Under the pieces are notes generated by a model that worked only from the letters and a program-made list of their open reading frames with translations, was not told the origin of the DNA and searched no databases. A stretch of 64,000 nucleotides of DNA, taken from Myrmaecium sp. VS I D KN 1 (Eukaryota; Ascomycota; Dothideomycetes; Valsariales; Valsariaceae). The position numbers and the translations under genes are program-made. Where the stretch lies: contig JADQAV010000009.1 in assembly GCA_019775845.1 (NCBI GenBank), forward strand, positions 1,302,001-1,366,000, read 5' to 3'. Shown one piece after another: positions 11,856 to 21,323 of the stretch; the first letter of the stretch is position 1, and each line of letters begins with the position of its first letter.

Positions 11856-12402
11856 GTTGGGAGGGGTGTAGAGATAGAAGGGATATCCCTAGCACTGGAG
11901 GCGGTGAATGTCGCCGCGTGCTCTCCATGCGTGAAGCACATTAGAAGATGAATTACAACGGCCGAGTCGGCTTGAGCAGAGGTTGTAACATAGATAAACT
12001 ATACGAGCACCCGTCAATGTTGATTTATGCCTAATATGTCAGGCAAATTATATCGGCGAGTCAGGGTGTTTGCTTCTTATCTTATCGGGGCGGGCCCTTG
12101 GGATTTTTCTCCCGTGCACCCCAAAGTTCTTTTCGTTCCCCCAGCTTCTTCAACAGTTACATACATCTCCGCTTTCGGATCGCTGCTGCCCACCTCTTGC
12201 GGAATCGCAAGCCCACAATTCTCCTTCGATACTTGTAGCGGCTGCATACCGTCCTGTGCATACCGTCCTGTTCATCCATCCATCGTTAATCGGGGATTGC
12301 GACAGCCCTACCACGCACTCCCATCTTCGTTGACGCAATCCCGACCGCACTTCGTTCACACGCACGAAAGACACACACGCACTTCCACCCAAGGAGCGGG
12401 CA
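11856..12402. promoter_or_regulatory. ULA1 3' flank and ESF2 promoter
   Basis: This region lies between two genes on the same strand. A 14-bp direct repeat, GCATACCGTCCTGT, occurs twice in perfect tandem at 12244-12257 and 12258-12271, about 130 bases before the ESF2 start. Open frames here are short and unconserved in appearance. Confidence 0.55.
12244..12271. repeat. Perfect tandem duplication of a 14-mer upstream of ESF2
   Basis: GCATACCGTCCTGT occurs twice without a gap, about 130 bases before the ESF2 start. It may be a simple slippage duplication in the leader or promoter. Confidence 0.8.
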
Positions 12403-13488
12403 ATGACGACGCGCAAGCGCAACGAGTGGCTGGAGAAGGAGCTGAGCGGAGACGAGGAGGGCGCGGGTGTGGACTCGGATGAGGAGGAGGAGGAGAGTCG
12501 AGGACGGACGTTGGGCAGGGGTGCTAAGCGGAGGAGGGTTGATGAGAGTGGGAGTGAGAGTGGGAGTGAGAGTGAAGGGGATGAGGAGAGTGAGGAGGAG
12601 GAAGGGCTGGCGGCGATGAAGGGGGGGAAGACGAAGAAGACGAAGGTGGTAAAGCAGAGTGGGGAGGAGGATGGGAGTGAGGAGGAGGGTGCGGAGGAGC
12701 GGGGGGAGCAGGGGAAGGGAGAGGATGGGGAAGAAGAAGAGAAAATGGAAAAGGAAAAGGAAAAGAAAGTCAAACCGCTCACCGATAAGCAACTCCGCAA
12801 AGCGCAACGCGCCGCCAAAAAGACCGGCGTCATCTACATCTCACGAGTGCCCCCCTTCATGAAACCGCACACCCTCCGGCACCTCCTCGAGCCCTTCGGG
12901 CCCCTCGGCCGCATCTTCCTGACCCCCGAAGACCCGGCCAAACACCGGCAACGCGTGCGCGCGGGCGGCAACAAAAAACGCTCCTTCACCGACGGCTGGG
13001 TGGAGTTCGCGCACAAAGCCGACGCCCAGGCCGCCGTCGCCGCCCTCAACGCCCGCATCATCGGCGGCAAGAAGGGCGGCTGGTACCACGACGACGTGTG
13101 GAACCTGAAGTATCTGAAGGGGTTCAAGTGGCATCATCTCACCGAGCAGATCGCGAATGAGAACGCGGCGCGGGCGGCCCGGCTGCGTGCGGAGATTGCG
13201 CAGTCCACACGGGAGAATCGGGAGTTTCTTGCGAATGTGGAGCGTGCGAAGATGCTTAGGGGGATGGAGGAGAAGAGGAGGGCGAAGGGGGTGGTTGGGA
13301 AGGGGGAAGGTGGGGAGGTGGAGGGGGAGGGGGATGGGGAGAAGAAGCAGCAGCAGAAGGAGCCTGTTCGTGATCGCACGATGCATTTCCGCCAGGCGCA
13401 GGTGAAGAGTAAGCGGGCGACGGACGCGCCGGATGCGGTTGCTCAGCCGCCGGAGGAGGTGAAGAGGGTGTTGAGTAAGATTTTTTGA
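12403..13488 (+). CDS. ESF2: ESF2/ABT1, 18S rRNA-processing factor
   Basis: Esf2 is a nucleolar RRM protein of the small-subunit processome that helps early 35S pre-rRNA cleavage and stimulates the helicase Dbp8. The gene has a single exon of 361 residues. Residues 1-125 are strongly acidic and Ser/Glu/Lys-rich, as is common in nucleolar factors. An atypical RRM spans about 142-245 (GVIYISRVPPFMKP, then GWVEFAHKADAQAAVAALN and DDVWNLKYLKGFKWHHLTEQIANE, the last being diagnostic of the family). A basic coiled region and a tail ending VKRVLSKIF follow. The start is supported by the MTTRKRNEWL opening and by stops upstream in frame. The 33-bp tandem duplication lies 34 bases after the stop. Confidence 0.93.
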   Translation: MTTRKRNEWLEKELSGDEEGAGVDSDEEEEESRGRTLGRGAKRRRVDESGSESGSESEGDEESEEEEGLAAMKGGKTKKTKVVKQSGEEDGSEEEGAEERGEQGKGEDGEEEEKMEKEKEKKVKPLTDKQLRKAQRAAKKTGVIYISRVPPFMKPHTLRHLLEPFGPLGRIFLTPEDPAKHRQRVRAGGNKKRSFTDGWVEFAHKADAQAAVAALNARIIGGKKGGWYHDDVWNLKYLKGFKWHHLTEQIANENAARAARLRAEIAQSTRENREFLANVERAKMLRGMEEKRRAKGVVGKGEGGEVEGEGDGEKKQQQKEPVRDRTMHFRQAQVKSKRATDAPDAVAQPPEEVKRVLSKIF

Positions 13489-14103
13489 GTCTGTCTGTTG
13501 TGGTTGGGGTGGGGATGGGATGCTCCTGCCGGAGCGATGTGCTCTGTCTTTCTTACTCCTGCCGGAGCGATGTGCTCTGTCTTTCTTACGCTCGTAGACT
13601 CACACACCCAGATATATATACATATATATATATCATGCAACCCTGAGAGCGCTGTTCCTGAAAAGGATTATGCTTCCTCATGTCAGGATACATACACTTG
13701 GTGGATTCGTCCTGGTCTTGGAAGAGAAGATTCCTTTATATCTTTCTTTACCTTGGTTTTTTTCTTTCTCAGAATTATCTTGGGTGAACACCTAGCAGCT
13801 CGTATGTGTGGCGGCAGACGGAAAGGAATTAAAAAGAAGAGGTAAACCATATCGATTGTGTTTCTCGAAGCCCTGCTGCCCATTTTGACCGAGAAGAATA
13901 AGAAGAAAACAAAAACCAGAAAAGGAAACTTTCTATGCTGCATATGATATAGCAAAAACTTGGTATCGAGCTACACTCGCACGCGGACTATCAAAAAAGA
14001 CCAGAAAAATGGGACAAACGCCCTTCAAATGTTAAAAAACCCCAACCTCTCTCTTCTCCCCCCACCCATCCACAATCGCAAAATGAGATCAAATCGTCCC
14101 AAA
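13489..14103. other. Convergent 3' flanks of ESF2 and PEX12
   Basis: The region contains the 33-bp tandem duplication (13523-13588), a TA-rich microsatellite near 13610-13634 and A-rich DNA up to the PEX12 stop codon. No gene is seen. Confidence 0.6.
13523..13588. repeat. Perfect tandem duplication of a 33-bp unit
   Basis: Two identical 33-base units, 13523-13555 and 13556-13588, each start CTCCTGCCGGAG and end TCTTTCTTA. They lie directly downstream of ESF2. With no mismatch between the copies, the duplication is recent or conserved by conversion. Confidence 0.9.
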
Positions 14104-15631
14104 TTAAACAAGCACCCTCCTCAACCCCTCCGTACCCCCCAGCACCTTCCGGCCCGTGACCGGATCCCTGCCAGCCCCACTCTCCCAGCGTCCCTCCCGA
14201 CTGCCTTCCTCCTCCTCCTCATCCTCAATGTCATCCCGCCATACCTCTCCATCATCCCACGCCCCACCACCACCTCGCCGAGAACCAGACATAAACGCCT
14301 CCTGCCGCGGATGCATGCCCGCGACCCAGCGGTGGACGCAAGCGTAGCAGTAGACGAAGCCCGTGGGGGAGGCGGTCGGGTTGACGAGCGGATTGAGGCA
14401 GATGGGGCAGAGGGCGGAGGGGGGGAGGGAAGGGTCCGAAGTAGGGACGGGAGGCGGGTAAGGGACGGTGAGGATGGGGAGGTGGGTGGAGGCGGAGATG
14501 GGGGGGTGGGCGAGGTGGGGTGATGGTTTTGATGATGATGATGATGATGGGCGGGAGGGCTTTTCGGAGGTGGAGGGGAGTTTTTCTTGTGTGTTGATGG
14601 GTAAGGGAAGGCCGGAGACGATGGGCGGGGGGAGCTCGATGCCCTCGGTGGCTTTGCGGGAGAGCTGGCGAGCGAAGTCGGAGGCGTGCCACCACTCGAG
14701 GAATTTGAGGGCGAAGATGGAGGTCGGCAGGAGGATGCGGAGGGAGGAGAGGAGGCGGGGGTACACCGACCGGGCCAGGTTGCGCGGGCTGAAGAGGGAG
14801 CCGCCTTCGCCGGGCCGGGCGGCACCGGGGCGGTGGCCGGCCTTGGGCGCGGTCGCGTGCTCGATGGCCTGGTAGTCGGCCTGGCCGAGCCGGCGGATGC
14901 GGGTCCCGATCAGCCAGAGGAACGGGTTGTGGTACTTGGAGCCGTCGAAGAGGTAGGCGAGGTTGAAGGCGAGCAGGGCGAAGTAGTACGCCGCGTTCAG
15001 GCTGGGGTAGACGTGCCGGAGGAACCACTTGTAGTAGAAGAGGATGCGCTGGCGGAGCGTCGGGCGCGGCGGCAGGGCGTCCCGCTCCCGGAAGCCCGGT
15101 CCCAGCACGCGCGCGTGCGCGGCGTGCACGTCGTACCCTTCGTCCAGCTTCCGCTTCAGGTAGGGCAGGCCGACCATGACGGCCAGGTTGCGCCAGACGT
15201 CGGCGTCGCGCAGCCGGAGGGCGTCCCGCACGTCGGCCGCGGCGCCCAGCTGGGCCCGCGGCACCTCCCCGCCCCGGACCCGGAGCACGCGCTCGCGCTT
15301 GAGGCCGTAGAAGTTCTCGGTGAAGCCGCCGCGGTAGGTGAGGAGGAAGTGCCGCTCCACCAGCAGCGACAGCACCGCGTACACCTCGTCGAACCGGTTC
15401 AGGATCCGGATCAGGTACCGTGGGTATCGCTGCGTGCCGACCGCGAGCAGGTACCGTAGCGATGGCGGTAGCAGCGCCGCGAGCTGCTGCTCGGAGAGGA
15501 GCTCTGGAGAGGTTGTTGGTTAGCTGGTGGAGGCGGGAAGGAGTGGGAGAATGGAAAATAGAGCTGGACTCACCGAAGAGAGACGGCTTCAGCTCATCGA
15601 AGCCGCTCTGCAAGCTGGTCATGTACTCCAT
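14104..15631 (-). CDS. PEX12: PEX12, peroxisomal RING-finger ubiquitin ligase subunit
   Basis: Pex12 forms, with Pex2 and Pex10, the retrotranslocation channel and ubiquitin ligase that recycles the import receptor Pex5. Exons, minus strand: 15631-15574 and 15503-14104, giving 485 residues. The first exon encodes [20 protein letters not shown], typical of the family. The membrane domain includes [21 protein letters not shown] and [24 protein letters not shown]. The RING-like element (CPIC at 385-388, CYAC at 405-408, His411) has too few ligands for two zincs, as is usual for Pex12. A long Pro/Ser/His-rich linker precedes it and an Asp/Glu-rich tail follows, ending [20 protein letters not shown]. 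The 70-base intron restores GELLSEQQL. It converges on ESF2. Confidence 0.94.
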
Positions 15632-16116
15632 CGTGCGTCAACGGAGGCGAGGGCGGCGGCAGCAACAACACGGCGCATGGCGACCTCGTCGGTGAGGTTA
15701 CGGTCGTTGCGGTGTGTGGATGGATGGATGGTCGGTCCGGTTGGTCGGGGGGCGCCAGGCAGGGGACCGAGGCTGAACAATTGACGTAGCAGGGTTGTGC
15801 ACGTGCATAATAATACTGTGCACAATTCACATGCAACAGCATTCCTACTCGTCCAAGTCCACATTACCACCGCGATATAGTTGGCCATTGTATATCTCAT
15901 CTTTTCCAAGTTCAAGAGCCAGATATGTACCCGAGGAAAATCGCCCTGATATACAGGGCCAATTGTACCAGAACTTTTAAAACGCCTTCACATCTATGCT
16001 GCCAGACATTTAGACACCTCCTTGTCCCTATGCGCTCGAAAGAGATACATGCAGAGATGCGGACGAATATACAAAAGAAAGCAGTGCATCACACCAGGCG
16101 AACAGAAAACACATCA
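15632..16116. promoter_or_regulatory. PEX12 promoter and LCB3 3' flank
   Basis: The region lies between two minus-strand genes. It holds the upstream DNA of PEX12 and the 3' flank of the LCB3-like gene. A GGATGGATGGTC stretch occurs near 15720. Nothing else stands out. Confidence 0.5.
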
Positions 16117-17900
16117 CTACAACCCCAACCCAAGCAGATCAAAAAGAATCGGGTTGCCCTCCACCGCCAGCCACGCGATCCCGGAGTAGACCACCAGCTT
16201 CGTCACCACCTCGACGTCGTACCGGACCCGGGGCTTCTCCAGCTTCGTGAACAGCTCCCGGTCCTCCTTCTCCTCCTCGTCCATGACGCTGTAGTCGAAC
16301 TGGGGGAACGCCTCCAGCGCGCCGTCCGCCGCCGCCTCGCTCGCCGGCGAGTGCAGCCCGGACACCACCGCGCCCACCCCGTCCCCCTCTCCCATCCGCT
16401 CCTCGTACGCCCGGAGCTTCTCCGCGGTGGATGCGGGGAAGAAGTCCGCGCCCACCGGCCGCCGGCCGCTCGTCTTCGCCCCGTCCGGGCTGGGGGACCG
16501 GCCGTAGCCGTCTTCCGTCAGGCTCTCCCGGCGTTTCTTCTGCCGGTAGGCCAGCGTCTCGTACGCGTCGGCCACCGACTGCGGGCCCACGGAGATGGCA
16601 CGGTGACGAGGATGGCTGAGGTTGCGGATCAGGCTTGGGATGTCCGAGGCAGGTGGGATGACGTTGTCGTCGCGGCGAAGGTTGGGGACGGTGGTGTATT
16701 TTGAGGCCGGCAGGAAGTACCGGCGAGGCAGCGAAAGACGGATGCGCTCCAGAAAGCGGAAAACGGGAGGGAGGAGCTTGAACAGAAGAGGTTTCATCAG
16801 ACCGCGCCAGGCGAAGATCGTCAGGACGCCAAAGATGATCCGCAGCGTTGCTCGAAGCCAGCCGATCGTTGCGAGGTCAAAGGGAACGGTTCCGGGCACC
16901 GGGGACTTCTGCGAGTATGTCGTGCTGGCGAAGTGCCATACGCCCACCTCGCATCCGATGATCACACCCGCAAAGCAGACGCTATCGTCAAAGCACGGAC
17001 AGTCATCCGCAGGCTCTGGGTGAATGCGGACCAGCAGTAGAATGACAAGGACGACGATGAGTGGTCGTATGAATGCATCTTGACAGACCCAATTGTCAAA
17101 AGCTTCTCCGTAAGCGAGCTGCACAACCGCAAGAGTAGCCCCCAAAATCGTGCCGACGATCACGTCGAAGAAGCCGTGCATGCCGCAATACAATCGTCCA
17201 AACACAATGGAGACGGCGTACCAGTAGAAAGCGATCTGGCAAGCCAGGTGGACCGTCGGATGCGTCGTGTCGGCGGAGACCTGGAGCATCTTGATCGCGT
17301 ACCATGCCACGGAGACCGCATTGGTCGAATGCGTCGAAGGGAATCCGTATTCCAGCGCGGCGGAGCCAGACATGGTGATCCGCTGTAAAGGTGGGGACAA
17401 GGGGCGCGGGAGGCAGAACATGTCCTTGAGGAAGCCGCTCCAGAACACGCCCGACGCCAGCATGTGCACCATCGCTCTCCCCAGACTCGTGTAGCCGCAC
17501 CAGAAGAGGATTGGCAGCATAATCATGAAGAAGGTGTGGGTTCCAAGGTTGGCGGTGAATGCGAAATACGAGTCGAGGGCCGGTGTCCGCAAGGAATCCT
17601 GCAGCAGCGCCAGATACGGCGTTTCCCATCGCACGATAGGGATGAGGAATTGCCTGAGGTCGTATCTCCATTTTGGCAACCTACTGGCGTCTGCAACCGC
17701 GATGTCACAAGTGAGCCAACGTCAGCCAGGGGTCACTGTGCGCACACGCGCAACGTATGGGGAGGGAGGTTTCTCTGGGACGTACAGTGATCGTTCTCAC
17801 GCATTCCGGCGTCGGGCCGCAGCCCCTTGACCGCCGGCGGCTCAGTCATCTGGTCGGTCAAGCGCGCTCCCTTTTCCGGGCCATTCTGTGATGTGCTCAT
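16117..17900 (-). CDS. LCB3: Long-chain base-1-phosphate phosphatase (LCB3/SPP family)
   Basis: The predicted ER membrane enzyme dephosphorylates dihydrosphingosine- and phytosphingosine-1-phosphate and so controls ceramide synthesis. Exons, minus strand: 17900-17786 and 17690-16117, giving 562 residues. The intron restores the family junction DHYASRLPKWRYDLRQ. The three PAP2/LPP motifs are complete: K127-x6-R134-P135, PSTH (156-159) and R204-x5-H210-x3-D214 (GRLYCGMHGFFD). Several hydrophobic segments lie at about 80-330. The C-terminal 200 residues are hydrophilic and Ser/Pro/acid-rich, followed by a short hydrophobic end. The start MSTSQNGPEKGAR is the first ATG of the frame. It shares a 917-base divergent promoter with RHO4. 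Confidence 0.92.
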
Positions 17901-18817
17901 GGGTGCATCCGTAGGTAATTGCGTCTCTGGCGGGTTCGGCTGGCGGGCGCAACGCGCGACATGCGGTGGATGGCGGATGATGGATGATGGATGATGGATG
18001 ACGGATGACGGATGACGGATGACGGATGACAGACGGCGGGTATGAGAGGACGCGGGTGCGCTGGGGAAATGCTGGGTACGGTGAGGTAGTCGTCGTCAGG
18101 TACCCGGCCGCGGTGTCTCAGGCTCTTTCGGTGCCTCAACGGCCAATTTGTGTGCGGGCGGCTCAGCCAGGTTGGGTGGAGGTGGAGACGGGGACCGGGG
18201 GGAAACAGAGGCCGACGTGGGCGATCTCCCCCTGATGGAAGCCTCAGGTTACAAAGTAGTACCTACTCCACCTGCGCGTGCGTGCCTGCGTGCCTTGGTA
18301 CCTGAGCTGGGATGATGCACGATGGCTGAGAGTGAGGCCTGGCAGCCTGACAGCCTGACCCGCGGCGGACTCGGGCTGGTATCAGGCACTCAGGTTGCGC
18401 CATCCGATTGTTGCTCGGGCGACTTCCCGCGGACGGTCGGCCCCAAACAAAGCTGAGCCATCGAACTCCACACTCCCACCGCAGCTCAGCTCCCGTCCAA
18501 CTTGGCGGCTGCATGTCCGACTTCCAAGTTTACACCGTCTTCGTCCTGCTGCTCCAACCATCCACACAAAACCCGCCCAGCTCTTGCTGACCCGCCGCTC
18601 TTCTCTTCTTCTTCTTCTTCTTCTACTTCTTCTTTACTCTTCTCATTCTACTCTCCTCTCCTCGACTCTACTCTTCCCTGTGCATGTTTACTCGCCCCAT
18701 TCTTGCGCAGCCTTTCCTCGTCGATCCAGACTACCCCCCCTTAACCCGCGGTTGACGCAGCCCAACACCTTCGGCATCCCGTCCGTCAGGACTCGAGATC
18801 CTCCCGCATCGGCTAGA
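17901..18817. promoter_or_regulatory. Divergent promoter region between LCB3-like gene and RHO4
   Basis: The region contains an eight-unit heptamer array (17975-18030) about 75 bases upstream of the LCB3-like ATG. TACCT/AGGTA-rich DNA occurs near 18250-18310, and the 14-mer TCAGGCACTCAGGT at 18382-18395, which recurs at 21641. A long CTT/CT-rich tract at about 18598-18665 precedes RHO4, as in many fungal core promoters. Confidence 0.6.
17975..18030. repeat. Heptamer tandem array, GGATGAY x8
   Basis: Eight perfect 7-base units run without interruption. The first three end in T (GGATGAT) and the last five in C (GGATGAC), suggesting growth from one variant unit. The array lies in the 5' flank of the LCB3-like gene. 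Confidence 0.9.
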
Positions 18818-19762
18818 ATGTCTCAGAACTACGACTACCTCAGGCGGAAGCAGTCCGTGGGAGGGCCCGATCGACGACCGGCCAGGACGCCCGTGGAACG
18901 ACACAGCAATGGAACCGTCAGCTCCATGTCTTCCGGCCAGGACACGATCGGCACAACCATCACAGAGCCGCCGACATGGTCGAAGAAGATTGTGGTCGTG
19001 GGCGATGGCGGTTGTGGCAAGACATGTCTTCTGATCAGCTATGCTCAGGGCTACTTCCCTGACGTAAGACATCGGCCCTCAATGTTTCAGCGGCACAGCT
19101 AACGTCGATAGAAATATGTGCCTACCGTGTTCGAGAACTACATCACCACCGTCCCGCACCCGCCTACCGGCAAGATGGTTGAGCTGGCTTTGTGGGATAC
19201 GGCCGGTCAGGAAGAATACGACCGCCTCCGCCCTCTTTCCTATCCCGAGACGGACATGTTGTTCGTCTGCTTCGCCATCGACTGCCCCAACTCGCTCGAG
19301 AATGTGATGGACAAGGTGAGCAAACTCGATAACGTCAGCCGAATTACTCCTCTGACACGGTATCCATAGTGGTATCCTGAAGTACTGCACTTCTGTCCGA
19401 CGACACCTATCATCCTGCTTGGCCTCAAGTCCGACCTGCGCGAGAAGAAGACATGCATCGAACTCCTGAAGACCCAAGGATTGACTCCAGTAACCACGCA
19501 GCAAGGCCGAGCAGTCGCTCAGAAGATGGGAGCTGAGTACATGGAGTGCAGCAGCAAGGAGCGGAGGGGCCTCAACGAGATCTTCGAACGGGCGATCATC
19601 GTGGCCGTTGGCGACGAGTGGCGATCTCCTACTTCGATGACGTTTGGCAGCGGTAGCGGTAGCAGTGGCGGCGGCAACAAGCGGTCGTCGAAAGTCTTCG
19701 TCTCCGCTCCCCAGCCTCCCGGCAAGAAACAGAAGAAGAAGTCGAGCTGCAAGATCCTCTAA
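18818..19762 (+). CDS. RHO4: RHO4, Rho-family GTPase
   Basis: Rho4 GTPases act in septation, cell-wall integrity and polarity in filamentous fungi. Exons: 18818-19063, 19112-19315, 19370-19762, giving 280 residues. A 53-residue N-terminal extension, characteristic of Rho4, precedes the G domain. Motifs: P-loop GDGGCGKT (62-69), switch I with YVPTVFENY (effector Thr87), switch [20 protein letters not shown], and the guanine-binding LKSDLR motif (Lys-Ser-Asp in place of TKxD, common in Rho proteins). A C-terminal basic run KKQKKKSS precedes the CAAX box CKIL, expected to be geranylgeranylated. Introns of 48 and 54 bases fall in phase 0. A Gly/Ser-rich insert near 235-250 precedes the basic tail. 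Confidence 0.95.
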
Positions 19763-20795
19763 GCCTTCGACGTTTCTGTGCCAAACACAACCACCATCAC
19801 GAACTGACGGGATGATCATGCAAGAGCGCTGTGCGTTCGGTTGATGACCATGCCTGGAACGACCATATCAAGACTCTAGTCTAGCCTGTTTGCTTTCCTC
19901 TTTCTCTCTCTCACTCTCGGCCGAAAAACCATCTCCCTCCAATATTAAAACGGAGATGACGGTGATTCATTGGCAACATCGAAGGGGATCTAATCAATTT
20001 TCTTATCTCTTTTCTTCCTTTTTCTTTTGTTTTTCCTTTTCATCCTCCGGTTTGCATCATATTGGGAAGGGTGGCGGGCGCATCGTGTCACACACAGAAC
20101 AGACACAAACTCACAGCTGGAACTCTATCACTGGGAGAGGTCGAGACATTACACATGCTTTGGGCGTTGGATCTGGGCTTTGCTTTGTTTCTCTTTTTTT
20201 TTCATTTCCTTTTCGAGCCTTGATTCTTTCCAGCCAGCCATTCCAGTCAGTCAGTCAGTCAGTCAGCCCGTTCGTCCGTCCGTCAGCCAGCGATGATGCG
20301 TTCCTTCCGAACGCGCAATGACCTTGCATATTTGTTCCCTTTCTCATCTTTCCTTGTTTCTTTTTCAATTGTTGTCATTGACACGACGAGGATGACCGTC
20401 GAGTTGACCGTCCATCCATCCATGCCACATGCACATTAAATTGTAAGGTTAGCACGAGAGGTCCTCCTCTGTTATCGCTCCAAAAAATGGAAAAATAATC
20501 ATATACACGTACTCTCTCTATCCCTCTGTTGTGGTCGCCGGTCCATGCGGTCGAAGTGTGCCACGCTTTGCTTACGGCCGTGCATTCGTGTGTGAAATGC
20601 TGTTGTCCTGTTCTACGCGGTGATAATGGGAAGGGTTCGGTTGATACAAACACCAGAGACGTGGGAACTGGGACGAGTGGCATCGTTGGTGATAGGGTAT
20701 CATACTGTATTTCTCCTCTTCTGTCCTTCTTGCAGCGCCGCTGGAGGCGTTATGTCAATTCGAATACTTCGCAACACCATCCCCCCTTGACCTCT
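19763..20795. other. Convergent 3' flanks of RHO4 and DAD1
   Basis: This T/C-rich region between convergent genes carries a (CAGT) microsatellite at 20244-20266 followed by CCGTCCGTCCGTCAGCC, and a CCATCCATCC stretch near 20410. No convincing gene is seen. Confidence 0.55.
20244..20266. repeat. (CAGT)n tetranucleotide microsatellite
   Basis: About five and a half CAGT units, followed by degenerate CCGT units, lie in the 3' flank between RHO4 and DAD1. Confidence 0.8.
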
Positions 20796-21323
20796 CTACC
20801 GCCCTTCCTCCTCACCCCGATCCATCACCGTCGTCTCACCGCCCTCCTCCCCATCCCCCGCTCCTCCTTCCTTCTGCTGCTCCCTCCGCTGCTCCCCCTC
20901 CTGATCAGGACCAGCAGCGGCGGTGGTGGTGCTGCTGCTCGTCGCCATCACATTCTCAAAATGACTCCAGAGCGCCTCGACGGAGCCGAAATCCGTTGCA
21001 ACCTAGAGGGATTGATGGTTTAGTCTCTCCCTCTTTTCTTTTTCTTTTTCTTTTTCTTTTCCTTTTCCTTTTTTCTTGTTTTGGGGGGGCAGGGCGGGCT
21101 CTTTGGGGAAGTTTGGACTTACGGCGATCACCTGCTCCATCCCCCGGTTCAACCGGTTCAGGTTGTGCAGGACGTGGTCGAGGGCGTCGGCGACTTCGGC
21201 GACGAGCTCGGCGCGTTGTTGGGTGAAGAGGGTGTTGTTACTGCTGCTCGATGTTGTCATCGTCGTGATGCCTCCTGGTCCGGATGGGTGGTGTTGGGCG
21301 CTGGCGGAGGGGGGTCGGGACAT
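20796..21323 (-). CDS. DAD1: DAD1, DASH/Dam1 kinetochore complex subunit
   Basis: The fungus-specific DASH complex couples kinetochores to microtubule plus ends. Exons, minus strand: 21323-21123 and 21002-20796, giving 135 residues. The conserved core is RAELVAEVADALDHVLHNLNRLNRGMEQVIAV (about 35-68) continuing across the intron into ATDFGSVEALWSHFENVMA, which matches the Dad1 signature. The 120-base intron has a GTAAGT donor, a CTAG acceptor and a purine-rich sense strand. The N-terminal 34 residues are Ser/Thr/Pro-rich. The C-terminal 50 residues are Gln/Glu/Gly-rich and longer than in yeast. It converges on RHO4. Confidence 0.92.

Noticed and set aside
12403-12800. Acidic N-terminus of ESF2 as a separate low-complexity gene
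   Set aside because: It is in frame with the RRM part, and acidic leaders are usual in nucleolar factors.
14686-15459. 257-codon open frame opposite PEX12
   Set aside because: It is antisense to conserved PEX12 sequence in GC-rich DNA, where stop codons are rare. It is a shadow.
15925-16704. 259-codon frame at the LCB3-like 3' end
   Set aside because: It runs antisense to the conserved C-terminal coding region of the phosphatase.
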